64,000 bases of DNA from Ornithodoros turicata. Its lineage: Eukaryota > Arthropoda > Arachnida > Ixodida > Argasidae. Positions 11,280 through 25,003 of this stretch are shown here, piece after piece (positions within the stretch are counted from its first letter, which is position 1; every line of letters starts with the position of its first letter). Location of the stretch: contig NC_088203.1 of assembly GCF_037126465.1 (NCBI RefSeq), positions 51,187,581-51,251,580 on the forward strand, in the 5' to 3' direction. The notes below the pieces were generated by a model. The model did not search any database and had not been told where the DNA came from. It saw only the letters and a program-made list of their open reading frames with translations. Made by a program: the position numbers and the translations under genes.

Positions 11280-14200
11280 AATGTCAGCATTGAACGCATG
11301 TTCCGGGTAACACTTGTGCCGTGTACCGGTTAATATCTGTCAGTCTTCGGTATGAATCACACACACATTTCCTCCAGGCGGCATGTTGAACATCAGTGAA
11401 GTCTTCGTTGGTGACGTCCATACCCACTGCGGCCAGCTGAGACAGAGAATGGTTACTCAAACCACGGTCGAAACGAGCCTCCGAAAGACAAAAACATCAT
11501 GCGCCATACACAAACGTTAGCGCTCGTGAAGTCCACGTTTAGAGGCAATTCTAGCAGAGCTACAAACCGGATACAGCTGATAACACTTTAGAGTCTCTCG
11601 AATACCTTCACTACTCAACTTCTCTAGCATCACCACATAACTTTCGTTGATGTTCTGTCACGATCGCCATCACACTTCCATTCGCACCTGCACCTTCCAA
11701 ATGCTCGTTAGAAGCGTGGGGAAGTAACAGATAGCCACTACAATAGTAGTACTACTAGCATAGTTATAGCAATAAAATTTATTAAACGGGTGTGTCTTAC
11801 CTGTCAAAGAATCCCAGAATCAGCTAAGCGAGGAAACGCTGGCGGCAAGGCATCGAAGAAGAGGTGTGACCAGTGCCGCGCCACCAGCATGTCTGGCCCC
11901 GTCGCATAGTTCACGTGATTCCTGTCCCCGACGCCGGTCAGGTGATCACTCCGAGCGCATAGAAACCACGGCGAAAATTTAGACAACACGAAATAGACGT
12001 CACGATGTCCGATTCTTGGTCACGTGATAAACGTGTCTTCTACACGGCGTACGCGCCAAAAAAAGCAAGACAATTTTTGATGGTATTTTCTTTTCTCCCG
12101 GGTCATGTGGGCATCTGCCGTCTAAAACTTCACCCTTGAGCGTGAATCTACAAGACACGGCAGCTCTTGACGGCACGATAGAAGACCTATTTCTAAGAGT
12201 GTGCCTGTGTTTTACTATGGCTCTCAGATACAAACTACCACATTTCAACACAGTAGGGAACACATATTTGTAAATAGCATCTGTTGATTGCACTGTAGAT
12301 ACCGCCACATAAAGGATCATGGTGGATTCTACATCTTGTGCAATAATGCAGGAACACAAGAAGGCTAGATTTGTCTGGAACACACAAACAGAAAAACACA
12401 ACATACGCCGCAACATTAACATATAGGCATATGAGCTGTGGCGACAAAGTCAACAAGTAATTCACTAAAAGTCAATGAGTGCCTGAAATATAACATCTGT
12501 GACCGGTAGCAGGACGGTCCACGTTCAATTCCTGGTGCTAGCACTGGCTGGCTTTTTCATTAATTATTTGTTGAAGTTTCCATATGCTTGAGAACATGAA
12601 CCATTCATCAACCACTGTATCCTCATGAGGTGATAACGGTTTGTCATCCCAAAGAGACTCCCTTTCTTGCATGTGTCCTTACGGTTGCTCACCACTGCAG
12701 AAAAAACGAAATGGATAGTCTTGTTTACTTTATAATGATTGTGCACAACAAAAAGGAGAGTTTCACACAGAGGGCTGTACTTCTTCAGGTCTAACATCAA
12801 GTTACCAAATTCCAGAACATATAAGACATGTTGTAAGGCAGAGAGCAAGTAGAGCGAGGGTTGGTACAAATATACAAATAATAATACAAACATAGTATAA
12901 TAAAATAAAAGAGGGCACGACGCCATCAGTTTCAAACAGACAAGGAATGAGTTGTGTAGCATAATACATGAATGACCACGGCGGCCACATAAGTATTTGG
13001 CACAAAAGGCATTCAGGGAAACAGTGCTACAATGTCTTGTCAACTCATCCCTTGCCGACTTGAAACTGATGGAGTTGTACCCGCTTTTTATTTTATTACA
13101 TGTGATTGTATATCTATTTTTATGTCTGTACAAACCCTCGCTCTCTACCTTACGTCATGTTTTATATATTCTGGGATATTGTAACTTCAAGGTAGACATT
13201 AACAAGAGCAGCATTGTGCACAAAAGTCTCGTCTCATTTAGATGCTCTCTAAAGTCTTCTTTCTGTTGTGGATCTCTATGGCAGGATACCTGCACATTGC
13301 TGTTCTACATACTGTGACTTTGCAGTAAGATTATGGACTTTGGATAAGAAGACTACACAGCACTGCTCATGTATTTTTGCCTATCGAACAGCATGTATGC
13401 AGTATGCATACAGTATTTGTGCAGTGGACTCACTAAAAATGTAATGAATGCGGCATTCCCACAGTAATGCACCAAGTTCAACACAAGCATTGTAGAATCC
13501 AGGTATTTTAGCTTGCATGCCAATCCAGTAGCACTATCCAGTGTGAAGTTGTGACTTAGTTCCAATTTTTCATAGCTCTCAGAACACAGGCAGTGAATTA
13601 ATTAGAGTACACAATGTTAACATGAATTCTGGGCTATTCTTCAATCAAACATTCCCAGATAGTAAAGACACCTTCCTGAATAAACGTTGATGACAGTGAA
13701 AATTCTAAAGTTATCACGGACGAGATCAGCTTCTGCGTGTCAGAAAGAATTGTATGTCCAACAGTAATCAAACTAACAGTAACAAAAATGTGCAAAAGAC
13801 AAATTAAGTGAAATAATGTAACGTTACTTCCATATCAGACAGTGAAGCTTGTACCACCCCATTCACAGGAACCAGTGTCTAGACAGCAAAAGTGCTTGAA
13901 CTGGGAGATAGCTGCTAATCGGAATGGCGACCTTTGTTTTTCAACCTGAAAGCACAGGTGGTAGCGTTGAGGGTTAAGACTTGTGTCAGGATGTCTGCAT
14001 GAGAGCGCCCATGAAAAGTGGAACATAGGTGAATACTCAAATTATAAGATCACATTGTCATACCTGTTGGTGCCAGCTAGACTGCAACTAACCTATCAGC
14101 AATTTCTTCATGCACCAGATGCAAGTCAGATCCTGCTTCTTTTCCGCCTTCAGCATGCACCTGTGGTAACTCAGAAGTTAGATTATTAATAATATTGTGT

Positions 14201-16564
14201 TGTTAATCGTGGTTATATCAGAGTAAGCGCAGTAGGACAGCCGCACTATCGATTCATGAAGCTTGCTATTTTTATATCTGAACCTCTCGTTTGTTGCCTT
14301 GGTCCTCCGTGGCACGTTCAAAATGTGTTTGTCGGGCGCCTCAGACTTTCATCAGACGATTTCGTGCCGAGATTCCAAATTGCCACTGGCGTCACGCGTA
14401 ACCTATGATAACATTCGTGGACGAAATCCTTGGAGTGGAACTTATCAGGCACCGCTGTCGCTGTCAGCCAAGAGCTTCGCACTGCTTGGTCTTTTGGCAG
14501 CTTATAATAGGTAACACTTGAATGCTCCGATGAATTGTTCTAAGAGCGTAGCACCGTCGCATTTTCCACAACTTCGCCGTAGCATATCACGTATCATATC
14601 GCTCCAGCCCATAAAAGTCAAGGTCAGAACAAGGAGGTGCACTTTCCAAACGACGCCGTGCCAAAACATTATTCAGATGCTTTGTGTCCGGCTTAGCAAT
14701 AACATAACCGCTGTTCGCTTGCGTACGATCATAGCCTCCTATTACTACGATGCTATGGTACGATGCACAGAGGACGAAACGAAAGAAGCCAAGCGGCCAA
14801 GCCAAGAGTTCATGCCAAGCCAAAGACAGGTAAACCAAGAGCAGTGATGTCGGTGCGCCAGTGCGCAGGGTTTGCCGACGGTCTGACGGGCGGGCGTGGG
14901 AACTAAAAAAATGTTTTCGAAAAAGCTGCAAACAGTTGGACCAAGATATTTCGCACACATATTCAGTGTTCGCTAATGAACACACAGCGCAAGTATCGCT
15001 CGGTTCTGCGGCACTTCAAAATCGGCATATCTGACCTTTAATGCTTTGAACATGCATTGAGCTTTACGCCTCCGGTTGGGCGTGAAACAATGAATCTTCC
15101 TTTCCCCTTTTGCGTATCCTGAATGTACACCAGCTTGTGAAGTATAAAATAGCCCAGGTTATGTCCCAGCTATGTTACACACCTCCTAGTCAACTTGAGT
15201 TAGCCATACATAATTATGCCATACCCTATTCTCTCAGGCATGAGCACAATTAATTCTGGTTCCCTACTTACCACACTAATTTCGGTCCATTCTCTACTTC
15301 GTCCTTGTGTCTTCAAATTTAGAAGGACATTCCTCTACACGTTCGTTTCAAAAATAATCTTGCATCCTTCAAAAACGCCATCAAACAGAACCTTTCTGCT
15401 GATACGTAGGGTGTCATGCAATTCCTTTTAGATTATTTGCATTTCTCTGCTGTGCAATATCTTTGCTACTTGTTTCTTATACTTGACATGTGTTCTTGGT
15501 ATTTCTGTTCCCCTCAAATTGTGTAGACGTTTGCAATGACTGCAGTGTTTGTTAGCTGTCGGGGTTGTACAATGTACAGATTAGGACAAAAGTTTACGGA
15601 ACACCATGGTGTCATATTTCTCCATTGGAGTGATACGCTAACATCAAACCAGGGTGGACACACATACACATTGATAGTCACGCGTTTCTTATTCGATCTC
15701 ATGCTGGTAGCTGGCAGGGTCCGCTCCGATTCAGAAAAGCGCCTGTGCCGTGCAACATGTCGCCCCACTGGTGAGATAAACCCTACGTGTAACATCAGAG
15801 CACCATTATTATACCTTCATTGTCGGCTTTGGTCATGAGCGAGACTGCGGGGGCCCCGGAGCATATGTCCCGTTATCGCCTGGTACCTTGCCAGTTTGGA
15901 ATGTTGCAGAGGTATCATCAGTGCAGGTTGCCCCATGGCTGACGGCACCCTGTGATTTTATGGACCTTTTCTTTTGATGTGTCTTTTCTGCAAAAGCACC
16001 TGATCAGTTACAAATATAATACGACTTTAAACTTCGAACTTTCAATATTTTAGCACGTGTGCCTTTTGTAAAATGGCTCGTGGCTTCCTTCTGCATTTCT
16101 TCTCTCCATGCATGAGAGTCTGGAATCAGTAGAAATAAGCAATGTCCTCAGTTTTAACACAATCCTCAAGTGTTAATTTTGTTGCCCCAGTTACGAATAC
16201 AGCATCAGAATTCTGAGTAACAACACGAGTACAAAATTATTGGAATAATTAAGCGCAACTGAGGACTACTGGTACCTGTTGGAACCACGACATTTCTTAC
16301 ACGTTTACCGACTTCGGTGTTGAGATAGAACAGGTGATGCAATTAGACAGTCCAAACACGCCGCCAGAATTAGTCGAACTCGGCAGTATGGGTGTACATT
16401 ACGTACCAGACTGCCGGTTTATGCAACTGCATCATTTGTTGCAAGACCTGCGAAATAAATGCATTGAATGCGAGTGGTATGTGTGTATTAGTGTAACGGA
16501 GCTTGAGACGCCCTTACCAGCTTCAGAATTCCAATCGTGTGTCCTCATTCACTTGAAAGTTGTG
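11280..16564. other. Inter-element region without recognisable genes
   Basis: Between the two foldback elements I find no protein I can name. A minus-strand frame near 11300-11440 reads like coding sequence (it includes MDVTNEDFTDVQHAAWRKC) but has no start, stop or homology that I can assign. A tRNA B-box-like sequence (GTTCAATTCC, about 12524) is isolated. A CAAAAGTTTACGGAACAC motif near 15588 resembles Tc1-type termini but has no partner. The rest is AT-rich and carries only short open frames. Confidence 0.5.
12771..13222. repeat. Diverged inverted repeat, arms 12771-12938 and 13058-13222
   Basis: The two arms are reverse complements at a moderate level, judged by eye. Both translate outward from the centre into related peptides (KLMASCPLLF versus KLMELYPLFI, then HVLYVLEFGN versus HVLYILGYCN). 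The paired reading could be a relic of duplicated coding sequence or simply an old inverted repeat; I cannot name a family. Confidence 0.5.
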
Positions 16565-16570
16565 TACATT
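16565..16570 (+). repeat. Target site duplication of foldback element 2, left
   Basis: TACATT directly before the element tip AGTAGTAATCA, identical to 40117-40122. Confidence 0.85.
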
Positions 16571-19238
16571 AGTAGTAATCAGTGGACAGAGACAGCCGCC
16601 AACTCACAACCAGCCTTAAACACGATTTAATTAGCAATTAGAGTTAATTGGGACCCCACATTAATCAGCATCATCCAATAAGTCATCACACTAATTGGGG
16701 AGCGTCTAACTCGTCTTCAGGCCAGCTGTGAGTTGGCGGCAACCCGTGCCCATAAAACAGAAAAAAATAGATAGAGATAGAGTGGAGAGAAGGAGTTGAG
16801 TTGAAGATCAACGACGCCATCTTGAAGAAAGCGGTCCGGAACGGCTGCTGACCAGCGCTGGGCGACGGAGCACAGAGGCAGGTTGCAAAGCATCTTCAGC
16901 TGTGACCACAAGTTCTGGACATCCGGTGACGTCTGCTGTGACGTCATCATGGCATGTCTGGGCAGGTTAGGACAGCTCTGGACATGCGAGGAGAAAAACA
17001 CTCATAATAAAGAGGCTGTGAAAGCAAGAGTAAATACGCTAACCATCAATAGCTAACAACAAAAAGAATTAGTTACACAACAAATAAGCCCACCACAACA
17101 GCAGTCACGGGGAGCGCAGAACGATCCTCCATCCCTCAGCCATGCAGAGAACTGACTCGTAATGTTTTTTTCTCCTCTATAAAGTCGCGCATCTGCATCC
17201 CCCTAGTGGGTACTTGCTCAACTAATTTCATGGCAAAATTATTAACAGTCATGACAGCGCTACTCTCGTTCCCAAGGCAGAAGAAGATAGAAAATGGCGG
17301 GGATGCCTGGACAACAGCAATCAGCACCCGACATGCACGGGCATGAAAATCATAAAAAGGGGCGACAAAGTTATCACGTGCGAAAGAATTAGTTACACAA
17401 CAAATCAGCCTACCACAACAAGAGTCACAGGGAGCGCAGAACGATGTGACTACACCATCCTTCAGCCAGGCACAGAACTGACTCAAATGCTTTTTCTCTT
17501 CTATAAAGTTGTGCATCAACAGCCCCCCTAGCGGTTACTTTCTCAACTAATTTCAGGACGAAATTATTAAGAATCACACCAGCGCTACTCTCGTTCCCAA
17601 GGTATAGGAAGACAGAAAATGGCGGGGATGCCTGGACAATCAGCACCCGACTTGCACGGGCATGAAAGCCGCAAACAAAGCGGGGACAAAGTTGGCGAAA
17701 GAATTAGTTACACAACACATCAGTCACGAGGTGCGCAGAACCACGCGTCCATTCCGTCCGACAGCCAGGCACAGAACTGAATCGTAATGCCTTTTACTCC
17801 TCTATAAAGTCATGCATCTGTCCCTCTTGCGCTTACTTTCCGAACTAATTTAATCGCAAAATTATTAAGAACTGTTCTAGCACTATTCCCATTCAGGGCA
17901 GCACTATCGGCATCGTCAAGACAAGAATATTCGTTGTAAAAAAAGAAAAAGAGAGAAAAAAAAGAAGTCAATCCTTGCGCCCTCTGCAGGCTTTGCTCAT
18001 TGGTCGTAATGTCATTCTATTGTCTCAGGGCTACAGTGTTTTTTTCCACTAATGTTCAACCCATCGCCTCTGGACAAGGTCCACCTGAAACAATAGAGTC
18101 GCGGTATGACGTCATCACCCCAGCATGCAGCTACGTGGCTCAAGGACGCGTATGCTCTAGACAGCGGACCTGTTACTTATTAAGTCACTATCTTAAGATT
18201 ATTTCCTTTATTCTATTATAACGATTGCATAGGAAACAGAAAACATGAGAGGTGATTGTAGGAATTAAGCATTTCATTCCCAAAGTCTTACTAAATGAGA
18301 CTCTCAAAAGAACAAAATATCCAAACACCGTCAATGGCTACATACAACCAGCTAATCGAGACATGTCCGTCCCATCCGAGAGCCAGGCAGTTAACTGAAT
18401 AATGACGCTTTGTTCCTCCTGAATAAAGTCACACACCTGTCCCCCTTGAGGTTACTCTAGGAAGTAAATGAATTGCAAAATTATTAAGAATCGTTCTAGT
18501 TCTACTCCCATTCAAGGCAACACTATCGACAAAACGAGAATGTTCATAGTAAAAAATACAGAACTACATGCAGAAGGAAAGCATGACAGAACAGGTCAGG
18601 GCATGTCAGTGCATGTTTGTCAGATAACAAGGGGGAAAAAACAAAGAGAAACACTTAAACAAAGCAGAAAACCAACATCAAACTATTTCTAAGCACACAC
18701 ATTCCTCTTATTCGAAGAACAGTGCTGATCGTAAATCCCTCCAGGACAATGCACACCATCCTCCATTTTTCTATTGCTACACTTTTTTCCAGTAACTGTC
18801 AATGCATTACTACAGACACCTGAAATACTGTGTGACGTCATCACATCCTGTCAGAAGAAGGCAGTGGCAAAGACAAAGACTCCTATTGTTTATTGAATCT
18901 CAAGATTATTTCCTTTGTCCGATTCCTAATGATGTTCATTCTTACATTAAAATTCAACAAAAAAGCACCGTGCATATTAGCGATTTTCACTGTAAAGGCT
19001 TATCATGGTCATTAGAATGACAACACCATTAAACTACCACTGCTCTTTAAAATAATAATTGTGACCACTCAACATCATCACCATCATTAATGCTTATTGC
19101 ATTGCAGTTTAGAAAGACTATCACAAAAAGTCCGAACTACGCTCAGCTATAATTTAGGAGCCTTAAAATCCTACTTTCTATGGAAACTATAATTGCCCTG
19201 TTACCTGGATCACTATTAATCAAGCGCTCAAATTTTTT

Positions 19239-19385
19239 TTTTTCAATACGGGGTGCCGTGTGATGAGCTTTCATCGCACGTTAAAGAACCCTCAGGTGGG
19301 CAAAAGCAATCCACAGACCGACCACTGTGGCGTCGCTCATGATCTCAGTTGTCTCGCGACGTAAACACCCAATTATTATTATTAT
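19239..19385 (+). mobile_element. 5'-truncated LINE/SINE 3' tail, chelicerate type
   Basis: The insert contains CGCACGTTAAAGAACCCTC, CTCGCGACGTAAACACCC and an ATT-repeat tail. It is flanked by an 11-bp direct repeat (TCAAATTTTTT at 19228-19238 and 19386-19396), the signature of target-primed retroposition. The right arm of the element lacks it at the mirror position (around 31470), proving insertion after the arms formed. The tail is the main clue to the host lineage. Confidence 0.8.
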
Positions 19386-19774
19386 TCAAATTTTTTCTCT
19401 CTTCCCATTTCACCCTTGTCATGCAGTGAAGCAGTCTCACAACGAAAATAATTAATTTACACTGAGGGTGGCGTGCTAGGAATTTCTGTCCTGCTCTCAG
19501 ATGCAAGCATTTCTACACAAATACCTATAACAGCTGAGTTCCTCAACACACCGTGCTCCTAATTAAATGTAACAAACAAAAAACGTACAAACCCCCTTCT
19601 CACGAATTCAGCTGTACCATGCGACTTTCTTCTGCGTAAAATCTATGAAAAAGGGAAAGGGCAACAAAAAATTGTGCGCACTTGTGCTTGAATTGCAATG
19701 ACTTCAAAAACCGAAGCATACGCTAATAAACTAAGAAAAAGACACCCATTTCTGCTATGAGACAACAGGTAACA

Positions 19775-21561
19775 GGAAAAATCGCTTCTACTGGGCTTTA
19801 CCGCAGATCGCTACGAAGCTCATCGGCTAACACAAAACGACAACAACAAGATATTAGCGAAGGGTAGAAATTGCAGCAAGAAAGACACTACTGAACAAGT
19901 CCAGACATGCGACATCGCATGCAAAATACTGCTCATCGGGGAAAAGGCCTAAGCCTGCGACAGAAAATCATAGAGCATACACAACTTCATTTTTCTATTT
20001 CGCGTAAACTAAACACGGTTTGCTATTTCCTGCTCGGAAAACGACACATAAATTTTCTTAGGAAGCAGAGAAACAAAGGAATTTCTACTCCTTGCTCAGA
20101 TACCTGCATTTCTGCTCAAAAATCCATAACTGCAAAATTAAGCACTGCTTACTTCATCAACATATCGAGCAGAAGCACCTAACAAAATCAAACAAACAAC
20201 CCCACTTCCACTGATAGAACGCTTTTCAGCTTTTACCAGGAGGCTTTCTTCTGCGCAAAAGTAGATAAAATAAGAAAAGGCCAGTGAAAAATTGCAAGCA
20301 CTCTTGCTCGCATAGCTATAAGAGACAAAAAAAAAGAAAATAACGATGCACACACTAATAAAATGTATACGCATTTGTGCTCCAATAGCTGTAACTACAA
20401 GAAACCGTAGCACACACTAATAAACTGAGAAAAAGACACCCATTTCTGCCACCAGATAATTCTTGCATAATGCCACACACACACCCGCATTGCCCTTGCG
20501 TAAAGAAAGCACAGGACAGGGATACACAAATTTCCTTAAGTGAACAGGGAAAAGGCTTAAGTCGAACCCCTCAGGAATAATCGGAGAATCACCCCTTATC
20601 GCTACGAAACTCAATGGCTAGCATAACATGACACCAACAAGATACTAGCGGCGGGTAAAACTGCAACAAGAAAGACACTGCTAAACAAGTCCAGTCTTGC
20701 CATGACGACGTCACAAATCAGGAAAAAAGCACACACACGCACACACTGCACGTACTTGTGCTCTAATAGCTGTAACCGTAGCGCACGCTAATCAACTGAG
20801 AAAAAGACACTCATTTGTGATATCGGAAAATTATTGCATAATGCGACACACACAGCTGCGGTGTCCCTGCGTAAAGAAAGTACATGCCAAACGTGTACAC
20901 AAAACGAACCGGGAAAATCGCTTCTACTGGGCGTTACCGCACATCGGTACGAAGCTCATCGGCTAACACAGAACGACAACAACAAGAGATTAGCGAAGGG
21001 TAAAAATTGCAGCAAGAAAGACACTACTGAACAAGTCCAGACATGCGACATCGGGGAAAAGGCCTAAGCCTGCGACAGAAAATCATAGAGCATACACAAC
21101 TTCATATTTCTATTTCGCGGTTTGCTATTTCCTGCTCGGAAAACGACGTACAAATTTTCTTAGGGAGCAGAGAAATAAAGAAATTTCTAATCCGTGCTCA
21201 GATACCAGCATTTCTGCTCAAAAACCCATAACTGCAAAAGGAAGCACTGCTTAATTCATCAACTTATCGAGCAGGAGCACCCAACAAAATCAAACAAACA
21301 ACCCCACTTCTACTGATAGAACACTTTTCAGCTTTTACCAGGGGGCTTTCTTCTGCGTAAAAGGAGAGAAAATAAGAAAAGGCCAGTGAAAAATTACACG
21401 CACTTTTTCTCGGATAGCTATAAGAGAAAAAATAAAGTAAAATAACGAGGCACACGCTAATAAACTGTGAAAAGGACACCCATTTCTGCTATCAGATTGC
21501 AGAATTGCATTGTCCCTGCGTGAAAAAAGCACAGAAAAAGGACACACAATTTATCTTAAAC
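19775..21561 (+). repeat. Internal ~1.1 kb tandem duplication in the left arm
   Basis: The block starting AATCGCTTCTACTGGGC at about 19781 recurs at about 20909 with the following several hundred bases, including GACAACAACAAGA and CAAGTCCAGACATGCGACATC. The right arm has one copy only (about 30335-31025), so the arms differ in length by this block. Confidence 0.65.
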
Positions 21562-22792
21562 AAGCAGGGAAAGCCACTTCTTCTCGGACAGCTTAATACC
21601 ATAACCTCTGAATTTTTGCAAAGAAAACAAAGCTTGAACAGCGCTACGAACGTGACAGACACATACTAACAAACAAACAAACACTCCTATTCATTTCTAC
21701 TGATAGAATTGGAGCTAAAGGCGTGAACCACACTACAAGAACAAAGCACACTGCTTCAGGAAAACATATCAAATGCACCGCAACAGGACCGGCGTCGGGC
21801 ACTCATAAAATAGCCTTCCCAAAACAAATACTTTACCAGGTTCGCGAAGCAATTCCATTAAAAACGCTCGGCCTATCCTACAGATGCAATGCAAAGGCGA
21901 CTACCTTTATTTTTTAAACCACTATTTCACGCAATAGTACATAAATGTATCACTCGTGTCACACGAAAAGGCAAATACATAATATCACTTACCTGTCAAG
22001 GTCCCTGGTTCAGAAAAGCGCGCGCGCACACACAGACAGACAGACACTCACATTTTCACACCCACAAACACAGTCTATTTTCACAACCACATATCTCCAT
22101 ATTATTCCTCAGCTCAATAATTATTCTACCATCGTCAAAAGACGGTACAGACATGTATGCGAACGCGAAACAATAGGTCTTCGTCCCGGATGTAATAGGA
22201 TATCGCCACTCGGCTGGCGCGAACCAAAAAGAGACAGGAATGCATGTTCGCTATACATCAAAAAGAAAATGGTGCAGCGCTTTTGCGCAGCAGTTATGGT
22301 ACAGAAGGGAATTCACTTCTTTTTGCTTTTATTTCCTTGCACCCATATATTTTGCAAGAAAACTATAGAGTGGAACGGGTAAATGTGAACATCATTCGCT
22401 ACACACTGTAGCTCTCATCATTTTTAAACCAAACCACTTATTATGGTCGTAGTTACCGCTGCGTCATTAAAACACGAATCATCATCATCATCACCAAACC
22501 ACTTAACATGTGTTCATAGGCCTTCACTAAATAGGTGAGCCGCTAATAACTCAAAATAAAATCAAATAAAATAATCATTCCACCATCGCTGACTGCAAGT
22601 TTTGGGTACCCAACAGAGCAGTGCGCTCCCATCAACACGCCTTGGGCTGACCTTACACACCCGAAGCCTTTCTGAATACATTCTGCTGTCGCTGGAATAA
22701 AAGATTGATCGCGAGGGTACTACAATATCAGCGCTGTTGCTGTTTAAGTGATAAAACAGTGCGCCGGACCGCGCCCCACGCGTGCCGCGCGC

Positions 22793-22926
22793 GGGCCCGT
22801 TCTCGCCGTTTGGACACGCGACGCGAGCGATCCGTTACCGATTCCCCGTGCGAGCGCAACGCAGGCGCGTTCTCGCGGTTTGGACAGCGACGCGCGCGAT
22901 CCGTTACCGATTCTCCGAGTGAGCTT
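22793..22926 (+). repeat. Two tandem GC-rich ~63-70-bp units
   Basis: CGTTCTCGCCGTTTGGACA…GATCCGTTACCGATTC is followed at once by a second, slightly altered copy (CGTTCTCGCGGTTTGGACA…). It is strikingly GC- and CpG-rich against AT-rich surroundings, and a TCACTTCA/GAGTGAGTGA simple stretch follows. No coding role is evident. Confidence 0.7.
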
Positions 22927-23269
22927 CACTTCACCTCACTTCACTTCAGTGAGTGAGTGAGGAACTCACTTGTGATATCGGAAAATTATTGCATAATGCT
23001 AAATCCACAATTGCCTTGTCCCTGCGTGAAGAAAGCACAGAAAACGGACACACAATTTATCACTACTGCACCTCCTGGTTCAGATTTAGGACTTGAGGAT
23101 CAACCGTACTACACACGCCGCTTACCCTTTGTCGTAATAGAGCTCGTGCACGGGTTCAGGAACAAAATGCATAACAGAGCACACGACTACACAAATGCAA
23201 AGACGCTCACACTTTTATACGGTCGGCGAAGGTGAAATGCAGGAGGAAGCATTACCAGGCTGCGCCTTA

Positions 23270-24590
23270 AGGCGGGGTCCCATAGCCTCGATTTGAGCAG
23301 CAGCAGCAGAGCAACAGCAGCGGTCCCATAGCACTGCGCGAGAGCAGCAGCGCTGCCGAGCTGCAGGAAATTCTCTGCTGCTCTCGTATCAGAATTTTTG
23401 GTTGCTGTGCTGCCCTGTTGCTCTGCAGCCTGAGCAGCAAGTCTCGAAAGCCAATCAGGAGGCTGGTTGGTATTGTTGTCGTTCGACGGTGTTTAGGGTT
23501 AGCAGGGCGGTGAGTGACGGCAGGAGGTTTGTGTCTTGTTGTTCTGTGATTTGTTTCTGAAGACCTGGGGGGGGGGGGGTACGCTTGCGATTGCCAGTAG
23601 TTTGGAGCGAGTGTTCAATCATCGGGACTGCGTGAAGTGCGCTTTCAGTACATAATTCAGTTCGTAAAGTTCAATAAAGTGTTCGACCGAACCTACGTGA
23701 TACATATATTGTGTACCAGTTGTAGCTACATGTTCGCTTGTTTTCTGGAAAGTACTTCAAAACCCGTGACCTGATAATGTACAAACAAATTACTTTCACG
23801 TCCATGCCGTGTGAAAACCATACCGACCACATTTCTTGTGGCCGGTATTCCAAGACCTTGCTAGGTAGTTGTAAATGAAACTGACCCTTGAAAAGGGTTA
23901 GATGGAGATAGACAACGTTCAGGCAACAAAAAAAGGTTCGATAGAGATAGATAATGATCCCATTCCTTTTGAAAACAGGCAGAAAGCAGTGAATACTAGC
24001 AGAAGGGGCCTTTGTTTTCGTCAAACAATTTTATTTCACTAAGAGCAACGTGCACATTTGACAGTCACCGTAAATCAAAATATCGAATACCATAGTAACG
24101 AGGCAATATTTATACGACAATATCCCGTAGAGGAATCTCCACACAACACAGCAAGGACTGTTCTTCACAGCAGTAGGACGAACCAACGTTGAATGCCACG
24201 AAACTGACTACACAATCAGGTCAATCAGGTAATACGAGGCTCAGACCACCACCACACTCATCTCAAAGTCCACTTATGAGCTCCAAATCCACAATATATC
24301 TCTCACACAAATGCCTTTCACCTAGGATTGCGTTCCTAGGTGTGTGCACAAAAAGGCTTAGCCGCTACGTGCGCCTTCGGAATGTGCGAAATGTAAACAA
24401 TGCTACAGTTGCCAACACGTTTTGTGTTTCCGCTGTTGTGTAAGCCCCTTCTGCCGCTAATTCAAAACGAGGCCATGGGACGCGTCCAGCAGCAGAGCAG
24501 CGGCAGCAGAAAGCTGCTCTGCTGCCATGTTGCCGTGTTGCTGCTGCCGCACCGCTGCTGCTGCTCGCATAAAGCTATGGGACCCGGCTC
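23270..24590. mobile_element. PIF/Harbinger-like nonautonomous element
   Basis: Left terminus AGGCGGGGTCCCATAGC and right terminus GCTATGGGACCCGGCTC are inverted repeats, flanked by TTA on both sides (23267-23269 and 24591-24593). A 3-bp TTA/TAA-type duplication and G-rich termini are typical of PIF/Harbinger. Subterminal regions are rich in GCAGCAG/CTGCTG and include a second GGTCCCATAGC near 23312. There is no transposase, so it would depend on enzymes supplied elsewhere. Confidence 0.75.
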
Positions 24591-25003
24591 TTAGGCGCCA
24601 ACGCGACAACCGAAGTTTCCCAGTTCAAAGCAGATTCTGAGTTCATGCCGATGGGATTGGTCGCATGTTACGATGAGAGCATTGTGGATATAGTTTCGGT
24701 TTGGGACCGGTTTCGGTTTCAGACCTGAAAGCTCACGTCTCGCAGCGTAAAGCCAATGAACAATAATTTTTTTTGCAATCTACTCATGTACGTGGAGTTC
24801 TCTGCATAACCTTGTACACTTTTTGGTATTTATTTATTTATTTTTCTTTTATTTATTTATTTATTTTTTTATATTTGGTCATAAATTATTTGCACACATT
24901 TTTAAAATTAATTTCGGCTTTTTTTTGCCGATATAAGCCAACTTTATCTTCACAGCGTTCACAGCGAAGAATCTCGCACAATCCAGCGTACTCGCTGGGA
25001 CAT

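Larger units (their letters stand above)
16571..23061 (+). repeat. Left arm of foldback element 2
   Basis: Begins with a terminal stem-loop (CCGCCAACTCACA near 16600 pairing with TGTGAGTTGGCGG near 16727). Three modules follow, starting TTAGTTACACAACAAAT/CAT near 17067, 17389 and 17705, each with a TATAAAG box. From about 21780 to 22730 it carries sequence shared with the spacer of element 1. It ends at CACACAATTTATC (23061), exactly mirrored by the start of the right arm. It contains a retroposon insertion at 19239-19385 and a ~1.1 kb internal duplication. Confidence 0.8.

Noticed and set aside
12515..12560. tRNA- or SINE-like B box (GTTCAATTCC)
   Set aside because: No A box at the right distance, no cloverleaf and no flanking duplication found.
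15570..15620. Possible Tc1-type terminus (CAAAAGTTTACGGAACAC)
   Set aside because: No inverted partner or TA-flanked second end located nearby; too short to call.
22705..22956. GC-rich ORFs on both strands (83, 70 and 61 codons)
   Set aside because: They arise from the CpG-rich tandem doublet; both strands are open simply because of base composition.
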